DNA of 64,000 bases from Rodentibacter caecimuris (GTDB taxonomy: Bacteria; Pseudomonadota; Gammaproteobacteria; Enterobacterales; Pasteurellaceae). The notes below the pieces were generated by a model, which saw nothing but the letters and a program-made list of their open reading frames with translations, had not been told where the DNA came from and made no database searches. The stretch lies in NCBI RefSeq assembly GCF_024622045.1, contig NZ_JANKBP010000014.1; one strand, written 5' to 3'. Positions 1 to 9,100 of this stretch are shown piece after piece. The position numbers and the translations under genes are program-made. The first letter of the stretch is position 1, and the number at the start of each line of letters is the position of its first letter.

Positions 1-741
1 CTTGGCATTGGCGGTAGTGCGACTAATGACGGTGGCGTGGGAATGTTGCAGGCACTAGGCATACAATTTCTAGATATTCAAGGCAATCAAATTGGCTTTG
101 GTGGGGCAGAGTTAGCGAAGATCGAAAAAATTGATTTTCAAAAATTGGACGCACGCTTACAAAATATACAGATTGAAGTGGCTTGCGATGTGAATAATCC
201 TCTTTGTGGCGAGCGTGGCGCCTCTGCTATTTTCGGTCCGCAAAAAGGGGCGACAGCGGAGATGGTACAACAACTTGATTGCGCATTAGCCCATTTTGCG
301 AAAATTGCCAAATGGGATGGTGGTAAGGATATTGCAGAGCTGGCAGGTGCAGGAGCGGCAGGTGGCATGGGCGGCGGATTGTTGTTATTGCCAAATGTGC
401 AACTTAAAGCCGGCGTACAAATTGTATTAGAGAATTTACGACTTGCCGATTACGTGCAAGATGCCGATTATGTTATTACTGGCGAAGGGCGAATGGATGC
501 GCAAAGTATTATGGGCAAAACCCCTATTGGCGTAGCACGGACGGCGAAACAATTCAACAAACCGGTGATTGCCATTGTCGGCTGTTTGCGTGAAGACTAC
601 GATGTGGTTTATGCCCACGGTATTGACGCGGTTTTCCCGATTATCCGCCAGTTAGGTGAGTTGTCCGAGGTTCTCAAACAAGGCGAACAGAACTTAATTT
701 CTGCCGCGCAGAATGTAGCGAGATTGTTGGCGTTGAAGTAA
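1..741 (+). CDS. Glycerate kinase, 5'-truncated by window edge
   Basis: C-terminal part of a glycerate kinase of the GarK/GlxK family, which phosphorylates glycerate in glyoxylate, glucarate or glycerate breakdown. The reading frame is open from base 1 and begins inside the family's glycine-rich motif (LGIGGSATNDGGVGM). An ATG at 37 is therefore internal, not the start. Further conserved blocks are GAGAAGGMGGG near the middle and ITGEGRMDAQS followed by GKTPIGVA toward the end. The first third of the protein is outside the window. Which of the paralogue names applies cannot be decided from this fragment. Confidence 0.93.
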   Translation, partial: LGIGGSATNDGGVGMLQALGIQFLDIQGNQIGFGGAELAKIEKIDFQKLDARLQNIQIEVACDVNNPLCGERGASAIFGPQKGATAEMVQQLDCALAHFAKIAKWDGGKDIAELAGAGAAGGMGGGLLLLPNVQLKAGVQIVLENLRLADYVQDADYVITGEGRMDAQSIMGKTPIGVARTAKQFNKPVIAIVGCLREDYDVVYAHGIDAVFPIIRQLGELSEVLKQGEQNLISAAQNVARLLALK

Positions 742-757
742 GCGGTTAAACGACATG

Positions 758-902
758 ATGTAGCAAATGCACAATTAAAAAAAATGTAAGGACGCCACGT
801 TAGCGTCCGTAAAAATTAAATGATTTTAAAAGGTTGTATGGAGGACGCCGGCGTGGCGTCCCTACCTATGAGATAAAATTTAAGTTTGTGCAACGGCTAC
901 AT
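758..902 (+). repeat. Small inverted-repeat (MITE-like) element, copy A
   Basis: A 145-bp intergenic element. Its ends are imperfect 17-bp inverted repeats: ATGTAGCAAATGCACAA at 758-774 and the complement of ATGTAGCCGTTGCACAA at 886-902. Inside are two hairpins with related sequence, GGACGC/GCGTCC (790-808) and GGACGCC/GGCGTCC (843-861). A second copy in opposite orientation lies at 4898-5043. It has no coding capacity. No clear target-site duplication was found, so the class (MITE or REP-like) is open. Confidence 0.7.
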
Positions 903-918
903 AATAGAGCGGTTAAAC

Positions 919-948
919 AAAAGTGCGGTGATTTTTAACCGCACTTTT
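919..948 (-). terminator. Inverted uptake-signal pair, terminator of xerD
   Basis: AAGTGCGGT (921-929) and ACCGCACTT (938-946) form a hairpin just beyond the xerD stop, followed on the minus strand by a T-rich run. Paired uptake sequences acting as terminators are well known in this family. Confidence 0.8.
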
Positions 949-952
949 TCGT

Positions 953-1846
953 TTATCCCCTTGGGTGAAATCGTTCATGCAAGCGTTTTAACCGCTCTTT
1001 TGCAACATGTGTGTAGATTTGTGTGGTGGATAAATCGCTATGCCCCAGTAGCATTTGCACCACGCGTAAATCCGCACCATGATTGACTAAATGGGTGGCG
1101 AAAGCGTGGCGGAGTACGTGGGGTGAGAGTGCGTCCGCATCAATCTCGGCAAGCACGGCATAATGTTTAATACGATGCCAGAAAGTTTGGCGGGTCATTT
1201 GTTGTGCCCGTTGGCTAGGGAACACAATATCGGAACTTTGTCCGTTTAATAAAACGGGGCGGGCATAAAGAACAAATTGGCGAACCCAATATGCCGCTTC
1301 TTCCCCCATCGGGACAATACGTTCTTTGTTTCCTTTGCCGATGACCCGCACAACCCCTTGTTGTACGCTCATATTTTCAATGGTGAGCGACACCAATTCC
1401 GTTACACGCAAACCTGTGGCGTAAAGCAATTCCAACATCGCTTTATCGCGCAATTCTAAAGGGATTTCCACATTCGGCGTATTGAGTAAGTCGGTAACTT
1501 GTTGTTCGCTTAAATATTTTGGCAGACGGCTTGGTAATTTGGGTGAGCTTAATATTGCGCTCGGATCATCCGCACGATATTTTTCACGGTATAAATACTG
1601 GAATAATTTTCGCATGGCACTTAATAGCCGTGCAGTACTGGTCGCTTTATAGCCTTGCTCGACCCGTTCCCCGAGGAAATGCTGTAAATCCACTGCATCT
1701 AAGGTTTCAAGGGAAAGATGATGTTGCTCCAACCAATGACAAAGTGCGGTCAGATCCAACCGATAAGATTGCACGGTATTTTCAGAAAGCCCTTTTTCAA
1801 TCCAGTATTCGTTAAGGAAGAGCTCCACCAATGACAAATTATTCAT
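953..1846 (-). CDS. xerD: Site-specific tyrosine recombinase XerD
   Basis: XerD works with XerC at the dif site to resolve chromosome dimers at division. The 297-residue protein has an N-terminal SAM-like DNA-binding domain (about residues 1-100) and a C-terminal catalytic domain. All catalytic elements are visible: Arg in ATGLRVTELVSL, Lys in GKGNKER, the HVLRHAFATHL box, His in LLGHSDLSTT, and the nucleophilic Tyr in QIYTHV. An in-frame ATG lies 24 bases further upstream, but the ATG at 1846 has a well-placed GAAGGAAA ribosome site and gives the normal family length. Followed by an uptake-signal terminator. XerC is a possible alternative, but the C-terminal signature and length favour XerD. 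Confidence 0.93.
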   Translation of the reverse strand: MNNLSLVELFLNEYWIEKGLSENTVQSYRLDLTALCHWLEQHHLSLETLDAVDLQHFLGERVEQGYKATSTARLLSAMRKLFQYLYREKYRADDPSAILSSPKLPSRLPKYLSEQQVTDLLNTPNVEIPLELRDKAMLELLYATGLRVTELVSLTIENMSVQQGVVRVIGKGNKERIVPMGEEAAYWVRQFVLYARPVLLNGQSSDIVFPSQRAQQMTRQTFWHRIKHYAVLAEIDADALSPHVLRHAFATHLVNHGADLRVVQMLLGHSDLSTTQIYTHVAKERLKRLHERFHPRG

Positions 1847-1894
1847 AATTTCCTTCGTATTTATCTTCACATCTTTGTTGGAACAGAATACCGC

Positions 1895-3058
1895 CTAATT
1901 TTGTTTGACCAAAAATGCCTCTAATTTTCGTGGTATCACTAAGAGCGAGAGCGCCGCTATAACGCTCATTAATAAGAACGTCATGGTTGGCGAAATCGGA
2001 TAGATTAAGCCGGAGAGAGCCGAAAACAGTGCAATAAGTGCGCCATTTGATAAGCCGTTATACAGCCCTTGCAATTTTGCAATGTGGTTTTGTGGTTGTG
2101 TGGTGATATAACGCACAATCGCATAATGGCAAGCGGCATAAGTGAGGCTATGCGCCAGTTGGAGCGGTAAAATTTGCCAAAAAGTATCGGCGTAAGCCAA
2201 GCCTGCCCAACGTAAAATAGATACGATTGCGGAAAGAAAGAAAATCAGACTGACCGCCCAATTTTGGAATAACCGGCGTGAAAAGAAGAACAATAAAATT
2301 TCCGCTAATACGCCTATCCCCCAAAGCAGACTGGTTTGAGAAACGGAAATACCGATGCTTGTCCAATAAATGGTACTGTACACATAATAGGCAGCGTGGG
2401 AGCTTTGAATCAGCCCTACTCCAATCATCACCCGTAACGTGGTTGAATTTTTGAGTAATGTCAAAAAGCCGATTTGAGTCGGCGTACTGTCTATTAGCGT
2501 TTCATCTTTTGGCGGAATGGTTGGTTTGAGTAGCTGAATTAGGGTATAAAACAGCAAAAGTGCGGTCAAAATCCATACGATATTTTGTTCTCCGACCCAG
2601 TCTATCATACCGCCAAAGACAACTACGCCCAGAATGAAAGCGGCAGAGCCGATTAAGCGTACTTTGCCGTAATCCAAACCGATTTGGCGTTGCCAAGTGG
2701 ACGCTAACGAATCGCCAATCGGCATACCGGCGGAATTGACCATAGCAAAAAGTCCAATCGCAAAAAACAGTAACCAAAAATTATCGGCAACTAAACTCAT
2801 GGTAGCCATAATCAGGGCGGAACATAAAGCCAATAATCGCAGGGAATTGATAATGTGATCGGCTTTTTTGATTAACGAAGAGAAAAATAATCCGCCGATA
2901 AAACGGAAAATATAGGCACTACCGATCACAAGCCCGATCATTTCTTCGCCGTATTGTTGTGATTTCAACCAAGCAGGAAAGAACGGCAAAAATACGCCAT
3001 AAGCACAGTAGTAGCCAAGAAAGCTCAGTGCGAGCCAGTAAAAGGGACGAACTTGCAT
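1895..3058 (-). CDS. hcaT: MFS transporter, 3-phenylpropionate (HcaT) type
   Basis: A 387-residue major facilitator with about 12 hydrophobic segments, resembling the phenylpropionic-acid porter family (HcaT). The N-terminus has the typical segment FLGYYCAYGVFLPFFPAW, and a GKVRLIGSAAF loop follows around residue 135. The start codon overlaps the proC stop by one base (TAATG), so the gene is translationally coupled to proC in a two-gene minus-strand operon. The family is often annotated from homology alone. The real substrate in this organism is not shown by the sequence, and a nucleoside or sugar cannot be excluded. Confidence 0.8.
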   Translation of the reverse strand: MQVRPFYWLALSFLGYYCAYGVFLPFFPAWLKSQQYGEEMIGLVIGSAYIFRFIGGLFFSSLIKKADHIINSLRLLALCSALIMATMSLVADNFWLLFFAIGLFAMVNSAGMPIGDSLASTWQRQIGLDYGKVRLIGSAAFILGVVVFGGMIDWVGEQNIVWILTALLLFYTLIQLLKPTIPPKDETLIDSTPTQIGFLTLLKNSTTLRVMIGVGLIQSSHAAYYVYSTIYWTSIGISVSQTSLLWGIGVLAEILLFFFSRRLFQNWAVSLIFFLSAIVSILRWAGLAYADTFWQILPLQLAHSLTYAACHYAIVRYITTQPQNHIAKLQGLYNGLSNGALIALFSALSGLIYPISPTMTFLLMSVIAALSLLVIPRKLEAFLVKQN

Positions 3059-3876
3059 TAGAATAAGGTTTCCATTTCTTGTGAGCGTGCAACACAGGCG
3101 TGCATTGCTTCCGCCACGGTTTGATTAAATTGCCGCGTATTGAATACCTCCAACGCAGCAGCAGTGGTTCCGCCTTTTGATGTGACATTTTCTCTTAACG
3201 TGGCAAGCGTAATCTGTGGGTTTTCCATCACCATTTTAGCCGCGCCAAGCATAGATTGCTGCACCAGTTGGCGGGCGGTGTTTGCATCTATATTCATTTC
3301 GATCAAAGCCTGTTGCATTGCTTCTAACATTAAAAAGAAATAGGCGGGGCTACTGCCGGATGCGGCGGTTACGGCGTGCATTTGGCTTTCGTCTTCAATC
3401 CAAACGGTTTTTCCCACTGCCGCCAATAATCGTTCCGCCAAAGTGCGGTCGATTTCAGCGGTATTTTTTGAGGCAAACAGCCCTGCCATTCCCTCACCCA
3501 CTAATGCCGGCGTGTTTGGCATTACCCGCACAATGGATTTTGCACTAGGAATCAAGGCTTGCAAGCGGGCAGTGGAAATACCTGCGGCAATAGAAATGAA
3601 TAATTTATCGGAAAAATCAACCGCACTTAGCGACTGACAAACCTCCGCCATCATTTGCGGTTTAACGGCAAGTAAGACAATATCGGCGCGAGAGGCGCTT
3701 TCTTCATTATTTTCTGCCGTTTGCACGCCTAGTTTGGTAAAGCTTTCCCGTTTTTCCCGATTAGGATCGTTCACAATAATTTGTACTGCCGGATACCCTT
3801 GTTTTAACAACCCCAACACAATAGCCTGTGCCATATTACCACCACCGATAAAGGCGATTAATTTTTGCTGCATCAT
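3058..3876 (-). CDS. proC: Pyrroline-5-carboxylate reductase
   Basis: Catalyses the last step of proline synthesis, reducing pyrroline-5-carboxylate with NAD(P)H in the cytoplasm. The 272-residue length is normal. The N-terminal Rossmann motif FIGGGNMAQAI, the RVMPNTPALVGEG motif in the middle and the C-terminal signature (ENVTSKGGTTAAALEVF) are all present. Two adjacent ATG codons begin the gene; an AGGA ribosome site lies just before them and does not separate the two. The gene is coupled to the downstream transporter by a one-base stop/start overlap. Confidence 0.96.
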   Translation of the reverse strand: MMQQKLIAFIGGGNMAQAIVLGLLKQGYPAVQIIVNDPNREKRESFTKLGVQTAENNEESASRADIVLLAVKPQMMAEVCQSLSAVDFSDKLFISIAAGISTARLQALIPSAKSIVRVMPNTPALVGEGMAGLFASKNTAEIDRTLAERLLAAVGKTVWIEDESQMHAVTAASGSSPAYFFLMLEAMQQALIEMNIDANTARQLVQQSMLGAAKMVMENPQITLATLRENVTSKGGTTAAALEVFNTRQFNQTVAEAMHACVARSQEMETLF

Positions 3877-3940
3877 TTTTTCCTGTCAGTTTATGGGCTA
3901 CAATGACGCCCATTTTACCTGATTATGAAGGAAGTGTACG

Positions 3941-4849
3941 ATGTGGTTTAAAAATTTAATGACATATAGAATCACAAAGCCCTTAGAATGGGATCTCGAA
4001 CAATTACAAAAAAAGCTTGAATCTTGCCGATTTCATCCTTGCGGTGCACAAGATCAAAGTAAGTTCGGTTGGGGACGGCCGTTGCGCGGATCGGATTTAT
4101 TATATTTTTTCTCCGCTAAACAGATTTTATTGGTGGCAAAAAAGGAAGAAAAAATCTTACCGGCGAATGTGGTAAAACGTGAGTTGGATGAGCGTATTGA
4201 AAGTGTGGAACAAAAAGAAAACCGCAAACTGAAAAAAGTAGAAAAACAAACGTTAAAAGATGATGTGGTGATGAACCTGTTGCCACGGGCGTTCAGTAAA
4301 AATCAGCATACGGCGTTGTGGATTGATACGGAAAATCAACTTATTCATGTGGATGCGGCATCAAGCAAACGTGCGGAAGATACATTGGCATTATTGCGAA
4401 AATCCCTTGGTTCTTTGCCTGTTGTTCCCTTGGCGTTTGCGCAGGAACCCAGCACGATTTTGACCCATTGGATCACGCAAGACAGCCTGCCGCACTGGCT
4501 CATCGCCCTTGAAGAAGCCGAGCTGCGCGGCAGCCAAGAAGACAGCGTGATTCGTTGCAAAAAACAACCCCTTGAAAACGAGGAAATCCTTGCGCTATTA
4601 CAAGAAGGGAAAAAAGTGGTCAGCAAATTAGCCTTGGAATGGGAAGATACCCTCACTTTTGTGTTTAATGAAGATTGCACGATCAAACGCTTGAAATTTG
4701 CCGACAACGTACGCGAGAAAAATGAGGATATTTTAAAAGAAGATTTCGCCCAGCGATTTGATGCGGATTTTGTGTTAATGACAGGGATTATCGCCAAATT
4801 AACTGAAAATTTATTGGACGAGTTTGGCGGGGAGAAAGCCAGATTATAA
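3941..4849 (+). CDS. rdgC: Recombination-associated protein RdgC
   Basis: RdgC is a ring-shaped DNA-binding protein that limits RecA activity during recombination. The 302-residue protein matches the family from the start (MWFKNLMTYR) through the FGWGRPL segment near residue 45 to the C-terminal FADFVLMTG-like block. Length is typical. Translation starts after a GAAGGAAG ribosome site. It is divergent from proC and ends in an uptake-signal hairpin, so it is probably a single-gene unit. Confidence 0.95.
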   Translation: MWFKNLMTYRITKPLEWDLEQLQKKLESCRFHPCGAQDQSKFGWGRPLRGSDLLYFFSAKQILLVAKKEEKILPANVVKRELDERIESVEQKENRKLKKVEKQTLKDDVVMNLLPRAFSKNQHTALWIDTENQLIHVDAASSKRAEDTLALLRKSLGSLPVVPLAFAQEPSTILTHWITQDSLPHWLIALEEAELRGSQEDSVIRCKKQPLENEEILALLQEGKKVVSKLALEWEDTLTFVFNEDCTIKRLKFADNVREKNEDILKEDFAQRFDADFVLMTGIIAKLTENLLDEFGGEKARL

Positions 4850-4851
4850 TG

Positions 4852-4880
4852 AAAAGTGCGGTTAAATTTGACCGCACTTT
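4852..4880 (+). terminator. Uptake-signal pair, rdgC terminator
   Basis: AAGTGCGGT (4854-4862) and ACCGCACTT (4871-4879) form a hairpin with an 8-base loop directly after the rdgC stop codon. Confidence 0.78.
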
Positions 4881-4897
4881 GTTTGATTTTCGGTATG

Positions 4898-5043
4898 ATT
4901 TAGCAGTTGCACAAACTTAAATTTTATCTCATTGGTAGTGATGCCATGCCGGTGTTCGCCATACAACCTTTTAAAATCATTTAATTTTTACGGACGCCAG
5001 CGTGGCGTCCCTACATTTTCTTTAAATTGTGTATTTGTGACAT
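4898..5043 (-). repeat. Small inverted-repeat (MITE-like) element, copy B
   Basis: Second copy of the element found at 758-902, in opposite orientation and of almost the same length. The block GTTGCACAAACTTAAATTTT and the ATTTAATTTTTACGGACGCC region match the complement of copy A. The ends are more diverged: 4898-4914 and 5027-5043. It retains one good GGACGCC/GGCGTCC hairpin near 4992-5010. It lies between rdgC and the end of yhhQ and could also affect the 3' end of yhhQ. Confidence 0.68.
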
Positions 5044-5090
5044 ATACCATTGATTTTCGATATGATGTCGTGTTGTACAACACGGGCATG

Positions 5091-5807
5091 TTAATGTGAA
5101 TAAGACGCCTTGTTTTGACCGCTTAGGGCTTGGAGTTTACGTAAAATAAAGCTTAATACTACGCCATAAGCCGGCACAAATAGCAAAATGCCAATAAATA
5201 GTTTGAATAAGTAATCCACAAACCCAAGCTGTATCCAATGCTCCGCCATGAAAGTGTCCGTGCTTTGATAAAATGCCACGCCGAAAAACACGAACGTGTC
5301 GGCAAGCGAGCCGAATAGCATCGAACTGCTTGGTGCGATCCACCATGTTTTAAGTTGTCGTAATCGGTTAAATACCGAAACATCCAATAATTGCCCCACC
5401 ACATAAGCCAAAAAGCTGGCGAGTGCGATGCGGAAGACAAACAGATCAAAGTTGCCTAACGCCTCAATGCCCTGAAATTGAGAATCGGAAAACAGCACGG
5501 AGATGACATAACTCACGATTAGCGCCGGAATCATCACGATAAAAATAATCCAACGGGCTTCTTTTGCACCGAATACACGTACGGTTAAATCCGTAGCGAG
5601 GAAAATAAAGGGAAAAGTAAGCGTTCCCCAAGTGCTGTGAAAAGAAAAGTTTTCTGCGGCGCCAAGTGCGGTCAGTTTTAGAGTAATTTCAAAGGGAATT
5701 TGTACTAAATAATTGCTTGCCGCAATGATTAGAATATGGAAAAAACTTAACCAAATAAGAGCGGTGCGCTTTTGTTGCGCATTAAAAATAGAATGTTGGA
5801 TTTTCAT
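5091..5807 (-). CDS. yhhQ: Queuosine precursor transporter YhhQ
   Basis: Inner-membrane importer of 7-deazaguanine precursors (preQ0/preQ1) for queuosine tRNA modification. The 238-residue protein has about six hydrophobic segments and the family motifs FPFIFLATDLTVRVFGAKEAR (positions about 66-86) and WIAPSSSMLFGSLADT (about 158-173). The start at 5807 has an AAAAAGG ribosome site six bases upstream. That ribosome site can pair with a leader hairpin resembling a preQ1 riboswitch (see 5814-5853), which would fit feedback control by its own substrate. No other queuosine gene is adjacent. Confidence 0.92.
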   Translation of the reverse strand: MKIQHSIFNAQQKRTALIWLSFFHILIIAASNYLVQIPFEITLKLTALGAAENFSFHSTWGTLTFPFIFLATDLTVRVFGAKEARWIIFIVMIPALIVSYVISVLFSDSQFQGIEALGNFDLFVFRIALASFLAYVVGQLLDVSVFNRLRQLKTWWIAPSSSMLFGSLADTFVFFGVAFYQSTDTFMAEHWIQLGFVDYLFKLFIGILLFVPAYGVVLSFILRKLQALSGQNKASYSH

Positions 5808-5813
5808 GTTATA

Positions 5814-5853
5814 CCTTTTTAATTTAATGGAAAATCGGGGTGAGGGAACCCGA
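5814..5853 (-). promoter_or_regulatory. Candidate preQ1-I-type riboswitch in the yhhQ leader
   Basis: On the minus strand a 5-bp stem (TCGGG at 5849-5853, CCCGA at 5835-5839) closes a loop TTCCCTCAC. The CCT of that loop (5843-5845) is complementary to the AGG of the yhhQ ribosome site (5814-5816) across an A/T-rich linker. This is the H-type pseudoknot layout of class I preQ1 riboswitches that act on translation, and YhhQ is a known target family. The linker is longer than in the classic examples. A competing hairpin (CGAGT...ACTCG) overlaps the first stem strand. Binding is inferred, not shown. Confidence 0.55.
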
Positions 5854-5990
5854 GTTAAAATAAGGACTCGAATCTTACTAAGATTTACCGGAATTGCAAG
5901 TAAAGATAGGAAAAGAGGGTATTCAATTTATAGATCTGTGTTAGCTGATAGTTGAGGTAATGTAATAGCAATAATCGAATTGATTGTTTT

Positions 5991-6007
5991 TTGTGCGTTT
6001 GCTACAT
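5991..6007. repeat. Solo end of the inverted-repeat element
   Basis: TTGTGCGTTTGCTACAT differs at one base from the terminal repeat of element copy A (758-774, complemented). No second end or internal hairpins were found next to it, so it may be a relic or excision scar. Confidence 0.45.
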
Positions 6008-6055
6008 AAAAGTGAAGAAACTTGTTCTCCTCCCTTTGTAAAAGCCTCAAAAAAT

Positions 6056-6080
6056 AAGGCTAACTTTTTGGGTTAGCCTT
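6056..6080 (-). terminator. Intrinsic terminator of the adhesin gene
   Basis: A stem of AAGGCTAAC (6056-6064) with GTTAGCCTT (6072-6080) lies 23 bases after the adhesin stop. On the minus strand it is followed by ATTTTTTG, a good U-tract. Confidence 0.85.
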
Positions 6081-6102
6081 CATATTGTCAATTATGGAGT
6101 GA

Positions 6103-9100
6103 TTACCACTGATAACCTACGCCAACAGAGCCGCCAAGATCGCCACGGGTATTGGCATTACCTTGTAATTTCAAGATAAGTTTACCATTATCACTTGCAC
6201 GGGAGTAGCCCACTGCAACTGCATTTTGACCTTTGAAAGTACCTGCGGATGCCGCTACCATTGATTTACCCGGAATGTAAACTTGTGGTAAGCCTGCTGC
6301 TGCATTCGCTCCCGCGATACCACCACGGAGATCTTTGTTCATCTTATTCATACGGTTGTTGATGTTGCCTACAGTGCCTTTCAACTGGCCGACATTGACT
6401 GCATCAGTACTTGCAGTACCGGCTGCAACATTTGTTACTTTTGTTGGTGAACCGTCTGCTTTAGACACTTTCACATCGCCGTTTGCATCCCCACCAATGA
6501 TTGGACCTTTGTCCCCGCCAACCTGAACATTTTCAAATACAGGTTTTGCTGATGTCGCAATAGTAATATCTTTTCCGGAACGTGTAATCACAACATTTTT
6601 ACCTGCATTGATATTTACCTTGCTACCAGGATTTACACGGGTAGGTGCTGTATCACCGATAACTTCACCACCAACACTGGCGGAGTTTAGCTCCCAACCG
6701 GAACCGTTAATTGCACTTGCAACATCTTCAACAGTTGCAAGAGGTTTCGAACCGTTTGCATTGTTAAATTCAGCTTTACCGGTTGTCGTATTTGCGTACA
6801 CATTACCGGCTGCGTTATTTGCCATCTGAGTTGCATCAACTCTCACCGTGATATTGCGTGTACCGTTAGCATCTGTTGAGCCCGTTACTGTAACAGCACC
6901 ATCACCACTGAATTTCACATGATTTGCATTTTTCACCGTATCAATGTAGCCGTTACCGCTTGTTTCAACAACCCACCCCATGTTTTGTAGGTCACGCACT
7001 GTTGCTGCTGAATCCGGTGTTGTTGCATTAGTTAAGTCAACTAATGTTTTATTTTCAACCGGTGTTGATGCATTACCATCCGGGTTAGTTACAACATTTG
7101 TCGTATTCAGTGTAGAGCCTACGCCTGTGATTTGCGTTGGTTTACCGTCTGTTGTGATATTCAGCGCATTTTCAGGCTGTTCTGCATTGTTAGTTGCAGG
7201 TGTCGCTTTATCTGCATTGAAATCTACTTTCGGTGCTGTTGGGTTCGATACATTACCTACAGTTAATGTCGTTGCATTTGCGTGGTTCACCGTAATGTTG
7301 TTATCTAACGCATAAGTGAATGTGCCGTTCTCTTGTTTCACACGAAGGTTTTTACCCGCATTGAATGTGATAGTATCACCAGCTTTCACTTTATAGTTAT
7401 CTTTACCGACTTGATCGACAAAGTCTGTATCATCTCTGCCAATCGTTGCGTTAAATGACGCATTGTTCACTAAGTTTGCCACTTCACTTGCGTTTAATAA
7501 CAAGTCAGGTTGTGCAACTTTCACCGTACCATTGTCATTTACCGAACCAGTTGTGGTGTTCACTTTCACACCTTCCGGTGTTACCGCAATTGTGTTATCC
7601 GCCGATTTGATGTCATAAGTTACATTGAAGGTATCTGGTTGACCATTTTCACCTTTTGTAACCGTTACATTAGCTTTCGTACCATTGCCATTAACGTAGT
7701 TAACCGTATCACCTGGATTTACTAGTGCTTTCTCACCTGCAGTCGTATTCATGAACCAACCTGTGTTATTCACCGTATTGGCTACATCTTCCACTGTTGC
7801 AAGTGGTTTAGTATTGTTATGGTTATCAAACTCCGCTTTACCGGTTGTATTGTTCGCAGACACATTACCTGCCGCATTATTCGCTACTGCGGTCGCATTC
7901 ACATTAAATGAGATATTCGCGCCACCTTTGTCATTCGCAACAACCGTTGATGTGATCGTATTAGAATCTACAAAGTTGACTTGCTCATCAGGTGAAATAT
8001 GTTCAACCACAGCACCACTTGCATTACCTAGTTTCCAACCCGCATTCACATAATCGTTTAATTGCTCAAACGCTGCCGTGATGTTGGTCGCCGGTGTTGC
8101 TGGTACTGTATAGTTCTCACTAGGTGCTAAACCCGTGGTATTTAATGTACGCTCAAATCCTTCAACTTTACCTGTTGTTGTATTAAATGTTGTATTACCG
8201 CCGAAGATGTTTGTAATTGAATCACCCAGTCTATACAACTGGCTACCATTTACCGCATCAGAACTATCTTTAGAAATAGTACCATTTGCGACACCTGTAA
8301 TCTTATCGCCATTCACATCTAAGCCGTCAGGACCTGATGTGATATTCGTTGAGTGATTTGAATCAGAGACATTACCTACCGTTAATGTTGTCGTGTTTGT
8401 ATGAGTAAACGTTACATTATCCGTGGTCGAAATATTAAAGGTTGCGTTATTTTGTTCAATCTTAATATTTTTACCTGCGTTGTAAGTCACTGTATCGCCA
8501 GCTTTGATTGGTTGTGAACCTGTACTGCTGAACTCACCATTTGTACCCGTTATATTACCTGCAGCCGCATTCCAGTGTACGTTATTGATAGTATCAACAA
8601 TATCACCTACGGTTGCAATTTTATTACTGTTATCAACTGGGTTACCCGCTTCTACAGTGGTTGCATTTGCTCTACCGTCAGTTACGGTTGAGTTACCCGT
8701 TACTTGATTAACAATGTTAGTGGCATTTGCAACTAATTTACCGTCAACCACTTTAATGGTGTTGTCGTCTACGTTCACATTGTACGTCACGTTGCTTACC
8801 GTACCGTTTTCGTTAGTCTCAACAAGCGCTGTAGTCGCTGTACCATTCACAAAGTTTACTGAGTCATACGGTTTCACAAAATCACGCGCTTGACCATTAT
8901 TTTGTAAGTTCCAACCTGAATTCAGGATATCGCCTACTGTCGCGGCGTTCGTAATATTCAAGGTTGACGGTAACGTTTGTGATTTAGTGATCTCATCACC
9001 AACTTTGTACTCATCATTGTTATTCGTGTTCGGTAAATTAGGGTTTAAACCACTAATCGTGCCGTTAGTAATAGTAGTGTTACCCACAGTGATATTACCT

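Noticed and set aside
5856..5960. tRNA-like sequence near TTCGAGTCC on the minus strand before yhhQ
   Set aside because: Only a T-loop-like fragment is seen; no acceptor, D or anticodon stems could be built around it.
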